Shown piece after piece: positions 8,306-16,417 of a stretch of DNA of 64,000 nucleotides. The notes below the pieces were generated by a model that searched no databases, was not told the DNA's origin, and worked only from the letters and a program-made list of their open reading frames with translations. Location of the stretch: assembly GCF_023573145.1 (NCBI RefSeq), contig NZ_CP097638.1, positions 1-64,000 on the forward strand, read 5' to 3'. Every line of letters starts with the position of its first letter. The first letter of the stretch is position 1. The translations under genes were made by a program, and so were the position numbers. The stretch comes from Aquincola tertiaricarbonis. GTDB taxonomy: Bacteria; Pseudomonadota; Gammaproteobacteria; Burkholderiales; Burkholderiaceae_C.

Positions 8306-10717
8306 CTACTTCGGCTGGGTTCCTTCTGCCGCCCGCTGCATCGCCCGCATGCCCCGAACGAGGTCCACAGCGTCCGCCTTCACGTAGACCGAGGTCACCC
8401 GAAGGTCGGAGTGCCCAAGCAGGCTCTGCAGCACTTGGGGCTGCATCTGCTTCACGGCGGAATTCGCAAAGGTGTGACGCAACCAGTGGGTCGATGCATT
8501 CAGGAAGTCCGCCGAACCGGGGGCACCATCGCGCGCGGCGGCGGCGACGGCCGCCTCGCGGAAGAACCGGCGCAGCGCCTTGTAGATCGCCGAGCGCTCC
8601 AGCGCGCCGTAGCGGTCAGCTTGTGAGGGCTGCTCACGGTCCAGGAACGGCACGCCGAGGCGGTCCAGATTGCGGCGAGGAGGAGGGCGCTTGAGGATCC
8701 CGACCAGGGGACGCCAGGCCTCCCGATGCTCTGTCCGAAGCGCGTCCTGCAATGCCTGCCCCGGGCCCTCAACGATGCTGTCGCCGAGACCGTGATCGGC
8801 TCCCGCCATGCGCTCGCCGGCTGCGGTGACGGGAAGGCTGTTGGGCGCCTGGACTCTCTCCACACGTGCATCGAAGCCCAGGCCCGCGGCGTCCATGTCC
8901 TGGTGGTGCTGCTCGAGCAGGGTCTTGATCTCGTCGAAGACCATCACCGTCCGGGGCTTCCCGCCCTTGCCGATGACGTCCAGCAACCAGGCCTCTTGGC
9001 CATCCACCAGCTCCCGCCGGAAGCCCTTCAGCCGGGTCGTGGCCAGTTCTGACAAGCGAAGGCCGGTGGTGCTGCCGAGTTCCAGCAGCAACTGCAGGCG
9101 CCGTCGTTCCGGAGTGTCCGGCTTTTCATGTAGCACCTCCATGGCGAAGGCCCACTGGTGCTCGCTGAGGGAGCGGCGAACGTCGATACTCGGCTTCAGC
9201 AGACCCAGCGTCCGGCCGAGGTTCGCCATGGCATTGGCCCGCAGGTACCCCTTTTCGTGCATGGCGGAGAACATGCTGCCCAGCACGGTGAACTCGTGTC
9301 GCTGGCTGTTCCGTCCCAGAGGGCCCCGGAAAGGCCTCCAGGAGGCGTCCTCGCGCCTCACCTTGCGCTCCTGCACCCAATCGGCCGGCGGAGCCGCCAG
9401 GAAGGCCTGGTAGGCCTGCAAATCGGGCTCCTGCAGCGAGGAAAGGGCCTTGCGCCGGACGTGAATGCACCAGAGGTAGAAGCGCTCCGCGATGCGCGTG
9501 TAGTCCCGCCGGGTCTGCCCCTGGTAGCGGCTCAACCACTGGCTGATCGCCTGAACATCGGTCTCCGCGCCCCAGACGTTGGCCTCATGCGATCGGAAGG
9601 CGCCTTGACGGCCCGACAAGGCATCGGGGAGGGCGCCGTCGACGATTGGGACCAGGGCGAACGGCTCCGCACCGGCCACGCCCCGAACTGCCAGTTCCCG
9701 CCGGCGCAGCAGAGCCAGGTCAGTCTCGGGGCGCCGGGCGGATTCCTTAAACGGTCGTCCGCCAGCTTCGGCGATGGGGGTCAACCAGTCGAGCAGCCGC
9801 CGGGCCCGCACGACACCCATCCGGGGCACCCGCCGGTGCCACCGGAAGCCGTAGATGTTGATGTAGTTGACCAAGTCGCCGAGCGACTTGACGCCGACCT
9901 TGGCCAGGTCGCGCGGGATCCCGGAGCCCAGCCAGAAGCCGGCCTCATCCTCAAGGCTGGCCTCACGCGACAGCACGCGCTCCAGCGTCGCAAGGGCCTC
10001 GACGACGGCCTTTCGCTGTGCCGCGGACAGACGCGATGTCGCGACGACGGGCAATCCTTCGACGAGCCTGGCGTGGGTCGTGGCTGACAGGGCAGGGGAG
10101 GGCGGGGCGGCAAAGTGTCCGGCTTTTCCTGCCCTGGACTGGCCCCTTGCGGCCTCCGCTCCGAACTCCTCGACGTACAGCTCGAGCCACTCCGCTTCCG
10201 TGTAGAAGTCCTCATCGATTCCGGTCGAACCACAGTACTGGGAGCGCCACTCCTCGAGCGAAGGGGAGGGTGGGGTGCTGGGCGCCAGGCCATGCTTGGT
10301 CTCTACGGGGTCGATGTGTCCGGCTTTTCCTGCCCCCCGCCCAGTCCGTGCAACCGCGAAGTCGGGGAGCGCGCGCAAGGCCGGCAGCACCACAGCGAGC
10401 TCGGTCACGCATCCGCGCGTTGAGCCCGCGCGCTCGATGGCCTCGACAACCAGGCGCAGCCGGCCGGTGAAGTGGCGCCGATCGCTGGGCCCGCCGGTGA
10501 ATGACAGGTAGAGCTTCCACGCACGCTCGAGGTCAACCCCGTCGAGCAGGGCTCGCAGGAACGCGAAGTGGTGGCGGCCGAGCTCGCCACTGCCTTCACG
10601 CAGCAGACGAGTCTTCGCACCCCGCGGACGGCCACGGCGCCGCGCCGGCACGCCGGCGTCGGCCGTGACCTGGGCAGGGGAGGGCGCTACCTCTGTAGCC
10701 ACCACCTCCGTAGGCAT
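8306..10717 (-). CDS. Large tyrosine recombinase (site-specific integrase)
   Basis: The C-terminal half is a tyrosine recombinase catalytic domain: first arginine in GLRLSELATTRLKG, beta-hairpin lysine in GKGGKPRTVMV, the HWLRHTFANS box, LLGHSDLR, and the nucleophile in TSVYVKAD. At 803 residues it is twice the usual integrase length, with a ~400-residue N-terminal part of unknown fold. The open frame extends to a GTG at 10750, but that codon lies inside a TATAGT-like -10 element, so the ATG at 10717 is preferred. Similar long integrases occur on Burkholderiales plasmids, often as resolvase-like or island-mobility genes; the substrate is unknown. The gene carries an internal 19-bp DNA repeat (10116-10134 and 10317-10335). 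Confidence 0.75.
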   Translation of the reverse strand: MPTEVVATEVAPSPAQVTADAGVPARRRGRPRGAKTRLLREGSGELGRHHFAFLRALLDGVDLERAWKLYLSFTGGPSDRRHFTGRLRLVVEAIERAGSTRGCVTELAVVLPALRALPDFAVARTGRGAGKAGHIDPVETKHGLAPSTPPSPSLEEWRSQYCGSTGIDEDFYTEAEWLELYVEEFGAEAARGQSRAGKAGHFAAPPSPALSATTHARLVEGLPVVATSRLSAAQRKAVVEALATLERVLSREASLEDEAGFWLGSGIPRDLAKVGVKSLGDLVNYINIYGFRWHRRVPRMGVVRARRLLDWLTPIAEAGGRPFKESARRPETDLALLRRRELAVRGVAGAEPFALVPIVDGALPDALSGRQGAFRSHEANVWGAETDVQAISQWLSRYQGQTRRDYTRIAERFYLWCIHVRRKALSSLQEPDLQAYQAFLAAPPADWVQERKVRREDASWRPFRGPLGRNSQRHEFTVLGSMFSAMHEKGYLRANAMANLGRTLGLLKPSIDVRRSLSEHQWAFAMEVLHEKPDTPERRRLQLLLELGSTTGLRLSELATTRLKGFRRELVDGQEAWLLDVIGKGGKPRTVMVFDEIKTLLEQHHQDMDAAGLGFDARVERVQAPNSLPVTAAGERMAGADHGLGDSIVEGPGQALQDALRTEHREAWRPLVGILKRPPPRRNLDRLGVPFLDREQPSQADRYGALERSAIYKALRRFFREAAVAAAARDGAPGSADFLNASTHWLRHTFANSAVKQMQPQVLQSLLGHSDLRVTSVYVKADAVDLVRGMRAMQRAAEGTQPK
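10116..10335. repeat. 19-bp direct repeat inside the integrase gene
   Basis: TGTCCGGCTTTTCCTGCCC occurs at 10116-10134 and again at 10317-10335, each preceded by a G-rich stretch (GGGGAGGGCGGGG and GGGGAGGGTGGGG). Both copies are read in the same frame as AGKAGH. The repeated blocks lie in the variable N-terminal half of the protein and may reflect insertion of a small repeat into the coding sequence. Confidence 0.6.
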
Positions 10718-10770
10718 AAAAAGGGGGTCCCCCAAGAGTGGTACCCCCACTATAGAGGAATTTTCGCGAT

Positions 10771-10796
10771 GTCCTGAGAAGTGTTCTTATCAGGAC
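10771..10796. promoter_or_regulatory. Inverted repeat upstream of the integrase
   Basis: GTCCTGA (10771-10777) and TCAGGAC (10790-10796) form perfect 7-bp arms with a 12-base spacer, just upstream of the TATAGT element (10751-10756 on the minus strand) of the integrase gene. It could be an operator or part of an integrase site. No T-run suggests termination. Confidence 0.4.
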
Positions 10797-11006
10797 GTCA
10801 TTTGATGCACGCAAATCATGAGTTCCCCCGGCCCTTCGCTCGTGCAACAGAAGTTGTGCTCAAGCCGCAAGAGAAGTTGTGTTCTATGCGGTGAGGGGAC
10901 GAGCAACTGGCCACAGTACGCCGAGTCGCCCGGCGCAGCAATGTCGATGGCGCCGTGCGGCTGGCTCCTGGCCGGCCCGCTGACTTGGCCGAGACCGGCC
11001 TTAGGT

Positions 11007-13010
11007 TCAGCTGCGTGAATGGCGTTGGCCGTCCGCCAGGTGTTCCCGGGCGAGGCTGCCGAACATCCAGGCCCGTCGCCAAAAGCCGTGCTCGCGCAAC
11101 TCGCGAGCCACCAGCAATTCGTAGTCAGCGTGAATTTCAGGGCGCAGAGGCACCGGGGTGCTCGTCGGTGAGGTCGGTGACGGGCTCGGTGACGGGTACT
11201 TCCGGCTGTACTGCCGAACGGCCAACCTCAATGTGTCGATGGCCTCACGCGCAGTGCCGCCGAACGCCTGAATCCTGGCCCTGCAGACCCTGGCCGCGAA
11301 GCCACCTCCCCAAGGGAACACCCAGAACTTCAGTGCGCAGGCGACGCCCAGCAGCCGGTGGCGTTTGGCCGGCTCGATCGGGCTGGCCGACGGGCAAACC
11401 TCCCAGCCGGCGTGCGCCGACCAAGTGAGACACGGGCCGGTACAGGCTCCGCGCAGCGCCGACGTCCTTGCCTGCAGCGCCGTGGACCAGGTGGTCTGTC
11501 GCTGGGCTTTGCTCGAACGCGGCATCGTCCAGTCGATCCTCGGCGTGGACGGTGAGGCGACGAACCGAAGGTACTCGCCGCTGATCGCTGCAGCCCATGT
11601 CACCTGGAATGGCGGAGGGGCGTCGAACCAGAACGCCGTCCGGCTTGGCTTGGGCCAGCGCACAAACGATGAGCAGGGTGCTCCGGCCGGGACGTACCGC
11701 TCGTTGGCCGCGCTCCAGTCAGCGATACCCGTGGCGGCTGCTTGAATGGCGATGCCTTGCGCTCGGCGCCAAGCGTGCGTGATGGCAGCCGAGGCCGCTT
11801 GCCTGTCCACCCAGGCCGACAGGGCTTCGCGCGAAGCAGGAGGCCAGGCGCGACCCACGTCGATGCGCAATGGCAACAGGCCGTCCTGGACCCAGCTGTT
11901 CGCGCCGGCTCGAGGGTCGCGATAGGGCCATCGACGCTGGCCGGCATAGCTTTCCATGCACTCCGTAAACAGCAGATCGGCGAATGCCACCATCGCGCGA
12001 GGCTGCTCGCGCATCTTGGCGCCCATCTGCAGCGGATCGGGGTTCAACATGAAGTCGATCGCGAGGCCGTCGCATCCCCGGGCCACATGCCGCCTGATGT
12101 GTCGCGCCAGCGCTCGGTAGATCGTCGTCGCGTCGTTCGCCGACCAGTAGGAACTGTGCTTGCGCCGGCCCGTCTGCACGCGCTGTAGGGTGTCGACAGC
12201 AGGACGAGCAGCGCAGCCACGCTCGATGGCGGACAGCGGTGCCGTGCTGATGCTCGCGGACAGCGGCGTTGTGTCAGAACCCTGCCGCGGGCCGGGCATG
12301 CCCAGGCCCAACTCTGCAAACCAAGCGTCGAGCGAATCCATGAACGCAAGGTCGTGTGCACGTTTGGCCTGCCTGTCGTTCGGCAGCGGGCGAACAACAC
12401 CAGCCAGGCGTTCCAGCCATGCCGCGATCACCGACATCGGTGCGGTCTCTTCGTGTCGCATCGCCGGACGCCGGCATGTCTGTCGAGTGACGAACGCCAT
12501 CCGGCCGCATCGGCAGAAGCCGGGGTTCATCCCGTTCAGGGCGACGAGTTCGCCGTTGAAGCGCTCTCCGCAGTTGCACCGGTCTTCGAGCTCGCAGCCG
12601 TGAATCGGGCAGGTCTGCAACAGCCACAACGAGTGCAGCGCGCTGTGGTAGCCCGCAGCCAGGCACGCCCTGCAAACGCGAACACTCGGGGAGATCAGCG
12701 AGCGAACCGACCTCGGCACGCGGCCCAGGTGTGCCCAGGTGAACGCGGTCTCGGGCTCGCCCAACGCCTGGGCCAAGGACTGCATCGACAGCGCGTCGAT
12801 GGCGCTGCGCCGGCCGCCACTGGTCTCGTTGAAGAGCAGGTTGACCCGACGCGGGAAGCCGCCTTGATCAAGCGCGCTGGTGCAGAACGACAGCTCGCTG
12901 GGCCGCAGCGAGTTCAGCCACATGGCCCGCTGAACGGTGTGCCACAGGGAAGAGTAGGGCAGGACGCTGCCCCGGTGCCAGGTCAGCCGGCAGGCTGGGG
13001 CGGTCGTCAT
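11007..13010 (-). CDS. tniQ: TniQ/TnsD-like target selector
   Basis: The 667-residue protein starts at an ATG that overlaps the tniB stop (ATGA), so the two are translationally coupled. The N-terminus (LPYSSLWHTVQRA) resembles TniQ, followed by a zinc-binding block: CRACLAAGYHS, then CPIHGCELEDRCNCGERF and CRCGRMAF. TniQ/TnsD proteins recognise the target (a DNA site or a guide complex) and recruit the TniB ATPase. The length is nearer to TnsD (~500) than to Tn5053 TniQ (~400), with a long C-terminal half that may hold the sequence-specific DNA-binding part. The attachment site it recognises is unknown; the element sits beside an integrase promoter rather than a tRNA or glmS. Confidence 0.75.
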   Translation of the reverse strand: MTTAPACRLTWHRGSVLPYSSLWHTVQRAMWLNSLRPSELSFCTSALDQGGFPRRVNLLFNETSGGRRSAIDALSMQSLAQALGEPETAFTWAHLGRVPRSVRSLISPSVRVCRACLAAGYHSALHSLWLLQTCPIHGCELEDRCNCGERFNGELVALNGMNPGFCRCGRMAFVTRQTCRRPAMRHEETAPMSVIAAWLERLAGVVRPLPNDRQAKRAHDLAFMDSLDAWFAELGLGMPGPRQGSDTTPLSASISTAPLSAIERGCAARPAVDTLQRVQTGRRKHSSYWSANDATTIYRALARHIRRHVARGCDGLAIDFMLNPDPLQMGAKMREQPRAMVAFADLLFTECMESYAGQRRWPYRDPRAGANSWVQDGLLPLRIDVGRAWPPASREALSAWVDRQAASAAITHAWRRAQGIAIQAAATGIADWSAANERYVPAGAPCSSFVRWPKPSRTAFWFDAPPPFQVTWAAAISGEYLRFVASPSTPRIDWTMPRSSKAQRQTTWSTALQARTSALRGACTGPCLTWSAHAGWEVCPSASPIEPAKRHRLLGVACALKFWVFPWGGGFAARVCRARIQAFGGTAREAIDTLRLAVRQYSRKYPSPSPSPTSPTSTPVPLRPEIHADYELLVARELREHGFWRRAWMFGSLAREHLADGQRHSRS

Positions 13011-14032
13011 GCACGCGACCCACTGCGCTTCAAGCGTGGCGACAACGCCGTCACGATGGCCATCAGTGCCTGATGGCCGCAGCCGGCGACGATGTGCCGC
13101 CATGATTCGTTGGTCATGACGTCCCGTGGATCGGCACCGCCGGCGACGCGCAGCAGCGCGTGCCGGGCGGCCTGTGCCACCGTCTTCATCGGGAACTCGA
13201 TGGGGCCCTCGTACCTGGCCGGCAGTTCGAGCACCATCGCCTGCATCAGACCTTCGGCATGGTGGGCCATCCTGAACCCACCGGCCCAGGCTTCGGGCGC
13301 CAGGCCCGCCGTGAACGAGATGCCGGAGTTCCTTGGCCACTCGGTGCCCACGTCGTAGCCCGACAGCACAAAGCGCAGCTCGTCGATATCCCGGATGCCG
13401 TGGAACGGCGCCGAGGCCAGCATGAACCGGGCGGCGACGTGGGCGCCGCCGGACATCGCCATGCTCACCGGTTCGTCGAAAACCTGAAGTGAGGCGACCG
13501 AGAAGACGCACAGGCGGATGCGCTCCTTCTCGAGCAGGCTGTGCAGCTCGACCAGCCACAGCCATTCCCGCTGCGTCATGCCCTGCGCCTCGTCGATGAC
13601 GAGGACCAGGAATCGACCGCCGCCCTGCGACGCAAGCTCTGCCCAGCGTTCGATCAACATGTGCTGGCGGTCGAGAGGGTTGCGCGCTGCCTTGGCCAGG
13701 GGGTGCCGGCTGGCGTGCAGCAGGTGGGAGTGGAAGCGCCCGACCGAGGCGGCGCCGCCAGAATCGGTGTGGCTCCAGACGACCATGGGGACGTGGCCGC
13801 CGCAGCGTTGCGACAACAGCGACTGCAGCCAGTGGTCCACGGCGCTGGACTTGCCGAAGCGCGAGGGACCGAAGATGGTCGCGCCGTCGACCTGGTCGTC
13901 GATCCAGCGCCCCACTGTGTCCACCATGTCGGAGATGGCCGGGGTGAAGAGCGAGTAGTCGCGCGTGACCACCGGGTGGTCCCTGGGCAGGTGCTCCGCG
14001 ACCAGCGGGCTGGACGAAACGGCCTCCATCAC
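13007..14032 (-). CDS. tniB: TniB/TnsC-like AAA+ transposition ATPase
   Basis: This ~341-residue AAA+ protein has Walker A GPSRFGKSS and Walker B FLVLVIDEAQG. It couples target choice by TniQ to activation of TniA. The first codon may be GTG (14030-14032) or the adjoining ATG (14027-14029). It begins 4-7 bases after the tniA stop and overlaps tniQ by four bases, giving a compact tniA-tniB-tniQ operon. Confidence 0.85.
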   Translation of the reverse strand: MMEAVSSSPLVAEHLPRDHPVVTRDYSLFTPAISDMVDTVGRWIDDQVDGATIFGPSRFGKSSAVDHWLQSLLSQRCGGHVPMVVWSHTDSGGAASVGRFHSHLLHASRHPLAKAARNPLDRQHMLIERWAELASQGGGRFLVLVIDEAQGMTQREWLWLVELHSLLEKERIRLCVFSVASLQVFDEPVSMAMSGGAHVAARFMLASAPFHGIRDIDELRFVLSGYDVGTEWPRNSGISFTAGLAPEAWAGGFRMAHHAEGLMQAMVLELPARYEGPIEFPMKTVAQAARHALLRVAGGADPRDVMTNESWRHIVAGCGHQALMAIVTALSPRLKRSGSRA

Positions 14033-14036
14033 TGGG

Positions 14037-16028
14037 TCACCAGGTCTTGGCCATTTGCATGGGCGGCAGCGGACGTCGAGGCTCCGTCGTCACGCCGGGT
14101 GGATAGTCCGATCCTTCGCCGTGCGGCGCCGGCGGCGCAGGCACAGGTTGGCCTGCCAGCGCCTGGGCATGCTGCTGCAGCACCCGTCTGGCTTCCAGGT
14201 AGGCAGGGTGGGGCGGCAACTTCTTGTCCTTCGAGCCCTCGGCATAGCGGATGAGCTCTTCCACGGCGTCGCACTGCCCGGTGAGGTGCAGCATGCGCCG
14301 CTTCTCGAGCGCGCGGATGGCTTGGCGCATGTACAGCGTGTGCGGCGACCGGTTCCAGGGCGGCGCGGCTCGGACAACGCCCAGGAACTCGCCGCGCTCG
14401 TTCGACACGCTTGCAAAGCGGGCGTCGTCCTCGTCCTCCAGTTGCAGCCACAGCAGCTTGCCGAGGAGATCCGTGCGCAGGGTGAGCCACTCTGCCGAGT
14501 AGCGGGCGTTTGCGAACTGGACGTACGGCCGGCGGCCTGTGCTGACGCCTCCCTTCAGCGTGCACAGCTTGCGGATGCTGACCATGCGCTGGACCTCACC
14601 GGCATCGGCCTGGCGGATGCGTTCTGGTTCACGGCCGGTCAGGAAGTCGAGCTGGGCCAGCGGGCTGCGCCAGCCCAGGCCGGAGTGCGGCCTGGCGTTG
14701 TAGTTGGCGATCAGTGTGTCCAGCAATTCCTCGGCATACTCGAGCTGGAACTGAGTCTCCGCCGCCGTCTCCTCAGGTTTCGCGCCGCGCTTGTCGGCCG
14801 GCTTGCTGCCGGTTGTGGTCGACAGCCGATGAAAGCCTCCCCTGGCGAGCTGGCCGAAGAAGGACTCGATGAACGGGCGGTCGTCCTTGCTGCGCCGGCT
14901 GGTGTAGCTGGTGGGATCCTGCGGTTTGAGGATCATCGAGCCGACCACCTCCCGAAGCTGCCGCTCAACCCGGGCGCAGATGTTGGCCATTGCGCCATCG
15001 ACGCTGAACTCGTCCCAGCAGGCGCCCAGGTAGCGCTCGTGGTGCGCCGACGGTAGGCCCGCGCCCTCGACGTAGGCATTGCCGCTCCACAGCAGCTCGC
15101 GTGGCGCCCAGCGCGTCAAGGCTCGCTTCACGGTGCGAAGCACGTCCTCGGCGTTGCACTCCGGGTGCAGACTCAGGTGGTAGCCGAGCACGGCACGAGA
15201 CTCGACCTCGATGATGGCGACGACCCACAGACGACGAATCTTGCGGGTCTCGTAGCCGCCGTACGGCGACGGGATGGCGACGACCATGCGCGAGTCGAGC
15301 TTGTGGGCGTCGCACTCGACCCGTTGGAATACACGCAGGCGCGGCCGGTCGGCACCGTCGCCGGCGCGCGCCTTGCGTTCGGCCTCCCGGCCGCCGAGCA
15401 GTTGCCGCTGGCGCCGTGGGTTCTCGTCCATCACCTTGTCGATGAACTTGCAGATGCTGACGTAGCCCAACCTCTCGACGTTGAAGGGCCACTCGCCTCG
15501 CGCCTCGAGGCCGGCTGCGCGCAACTCCTTGATGAACCAGGTGAAGAGCTCCTGCTTGGGGCGCTTCGCCGCGGCGAGCTTCGGCACCTTGCCGACGATT
15601 TGTTTGCGGAACTTGGCCTCGAAGTCGGAGCCGCCTGGCGACTCGAACAGCCACTGGAGAGCCCCAGCGGCCCCGGCCCCCGCATCGCTGACCTCGAGCG
15701 GTGTCGTTCGAGACCATTCCTTCACCCGGCGATGCGGGAGCGCACCGCGCCAGCCGTTCAAATTGCCGTCCGGGTTCTGCGCCAGGCAGCGCTCCGTGAT
15801 GAGGCGATAGATGTGTGCGCGGCCAAAGCCGCAAGCCTCCCGAATGGCGGCCTCGGTCGCGCCGTCGAAGTAGAGCTGGATGCCCGTCTTGCGACGCAAG
15901 AACAACTCTCGCCGGCCTTCCGGCAAGGCGTCTGCATCGACCTGAGTCCAGAGATCCGGCCGAACCTGATCGGGCACGGCGGCTTGGCCGGGCCAGGCCG
16001 CCGTACCAATGCGAGCGTGTCTGGGCAT
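14037..16028 (-). CDS. tniA: TniA/TnsB-like DDE transposase
   Basis: This 663-residue transposase has an N-terminal helix-turn-helix (AIREACGFGRAHIYRLITERC), an rve/RNase H core with an acidic residue in VECDAHKLD, a candidate second acid in FSVDGAMAN and a glutamate in PFIESFFGQL, and a Mu-type C-terminal barrel. The ATG at 16028 is preferred over the upstream start at 16067 because GGGAGG lies just before it. It binds the end repeats and joins the 3-prime ends to target DNA. TnsA (the 5-prime nuclease) is absent, so copy-in with cointegrate formation is expected, as in Tn5053 before resolution. No resolvase gene is present. Confidence 0.85.
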   Translation of the reverse strand: MPRHARIGTAAWPGQAAVPDQVRPDLWTQVDADALPEGRRELFLRRKTGIQLYFDGATEAAIREACGFGRAHIYRLITERCLAQNPDGNLNGWRGALPHRRVKEWSRTTPLEVSDAGAGAAGALQWLFESPGGSDFEAKFRKQIVGKVPKLAAAKRPKQELFTWFIKELRAAGLEARGEWPFNVERLGYVSICKFIDKVMDENPRRQRQLLGGREAERKARAGDGADRPRLRVFQRVECDAHKLDSRMVVAIPSPYGGYETRKIRRLWVVAIIEVESRAVLGYHLSLHPECNAEDVLRTVKRALTRWAPRELLWSGNAYVEGAGLPSAHHERYLGACWDEFSVDGAMANICARVERQLREVVGSMILKPQDPTSYTSRRSKDDRPFIESFFGQLARGGFHRLSTTTGSKPADKRGAKPEETAAETQFQLEYAEELLDTLIANYNARPHSGLGWRSPLAQLDFLTGREPERIRQADAGEVQRMVSIRKLCTLKGGVSTGRRPYVQFANARYSAEWLTLRTDLLGKLLWLQLEDEDDARFASVSNERGEFLGVVRAAPPWNRSPHTLYMRQAIRALEKRRMLHLTGQCDAVEELIRYAEGSKDKKLPPHPAYLEARRVLQQHAQALAGQPVPAPPAPHGEGSDYPPGVTTEPRRPLPPMQMAKTW

Positions 16029-16195
16029 GTGTGCCTCCCGCTCAAGCCGCCGTCGGCGGCTCCGCAAGAATAGTTGAATCGCACCCTGCGTTACAACTTC
16101 TCTTGTCGCACGCGCCCTGAGTAACCCATCGTCGCTGTCAGCGCTGCCCAGGAGGATGGTTCAACCTGTGAGTTACAACTTCTCTTGCGTGAGCG

Positions 16196-16417
16196 GGTAA
16201 AGACCTCCAAGCGGCCCATGGCGGGGTCAACCCGCGATGTGACCCGGTGGGCGGCGTCAAAGCTATGGTCATGCGTTTGGTGCCGGTCGCGCACTCGGTT
16301 GCGTGGAACTGCTGGCTTGGGCGTCACCACCACGTACGATGTCGGAAAGCCGGTCGACTTGAGGGGCGAGGGCGTGAGGATCGAGTGCATCGGATGGGGC
16401 TTCCTGGTCCGGGATCC
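16196..16417. other. Short spacer between the Tni element and the Tn3 remnant
   Basis: These 222 bases hold no convincing gene. They separate the right end of the TniABQ element from the 39-bp inverted repeat of the Tn3 remnant and probably represent older plasmid sequence. Confidence 0.5.

Larger units (their letters stand above)
10837..16195. mobile_element. Tn7/Tn5053-like transposon with tniA-tniB-tniQ, no cargo
   Basis: The ends are defined by an inverted repeat: 10837-10857 (CGCTCGTGCAACAGAAGTTG...) against 16175-16195, 18 of 21 positions matching. A second inner copy of the AGAAGTTGT motif lies at each side (10867-10884 and 16091-16109). Such multiple end repeats are binding sites for TnsB/TniA. 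Only three genes lie between the ends, all on the minus strand, and just 170 bases separate the left end from the tniQ stop. No target duplication is seen at the positions examined, so the exact termini may be off by a few bases. Confidence 0.7.

Noticed and set aside
10837-16195. Five-base target duplication around the first TniABQ element
   Set aside because: CGTG occurs near both termini but out of register by one base; no convincing duplication could be defined.
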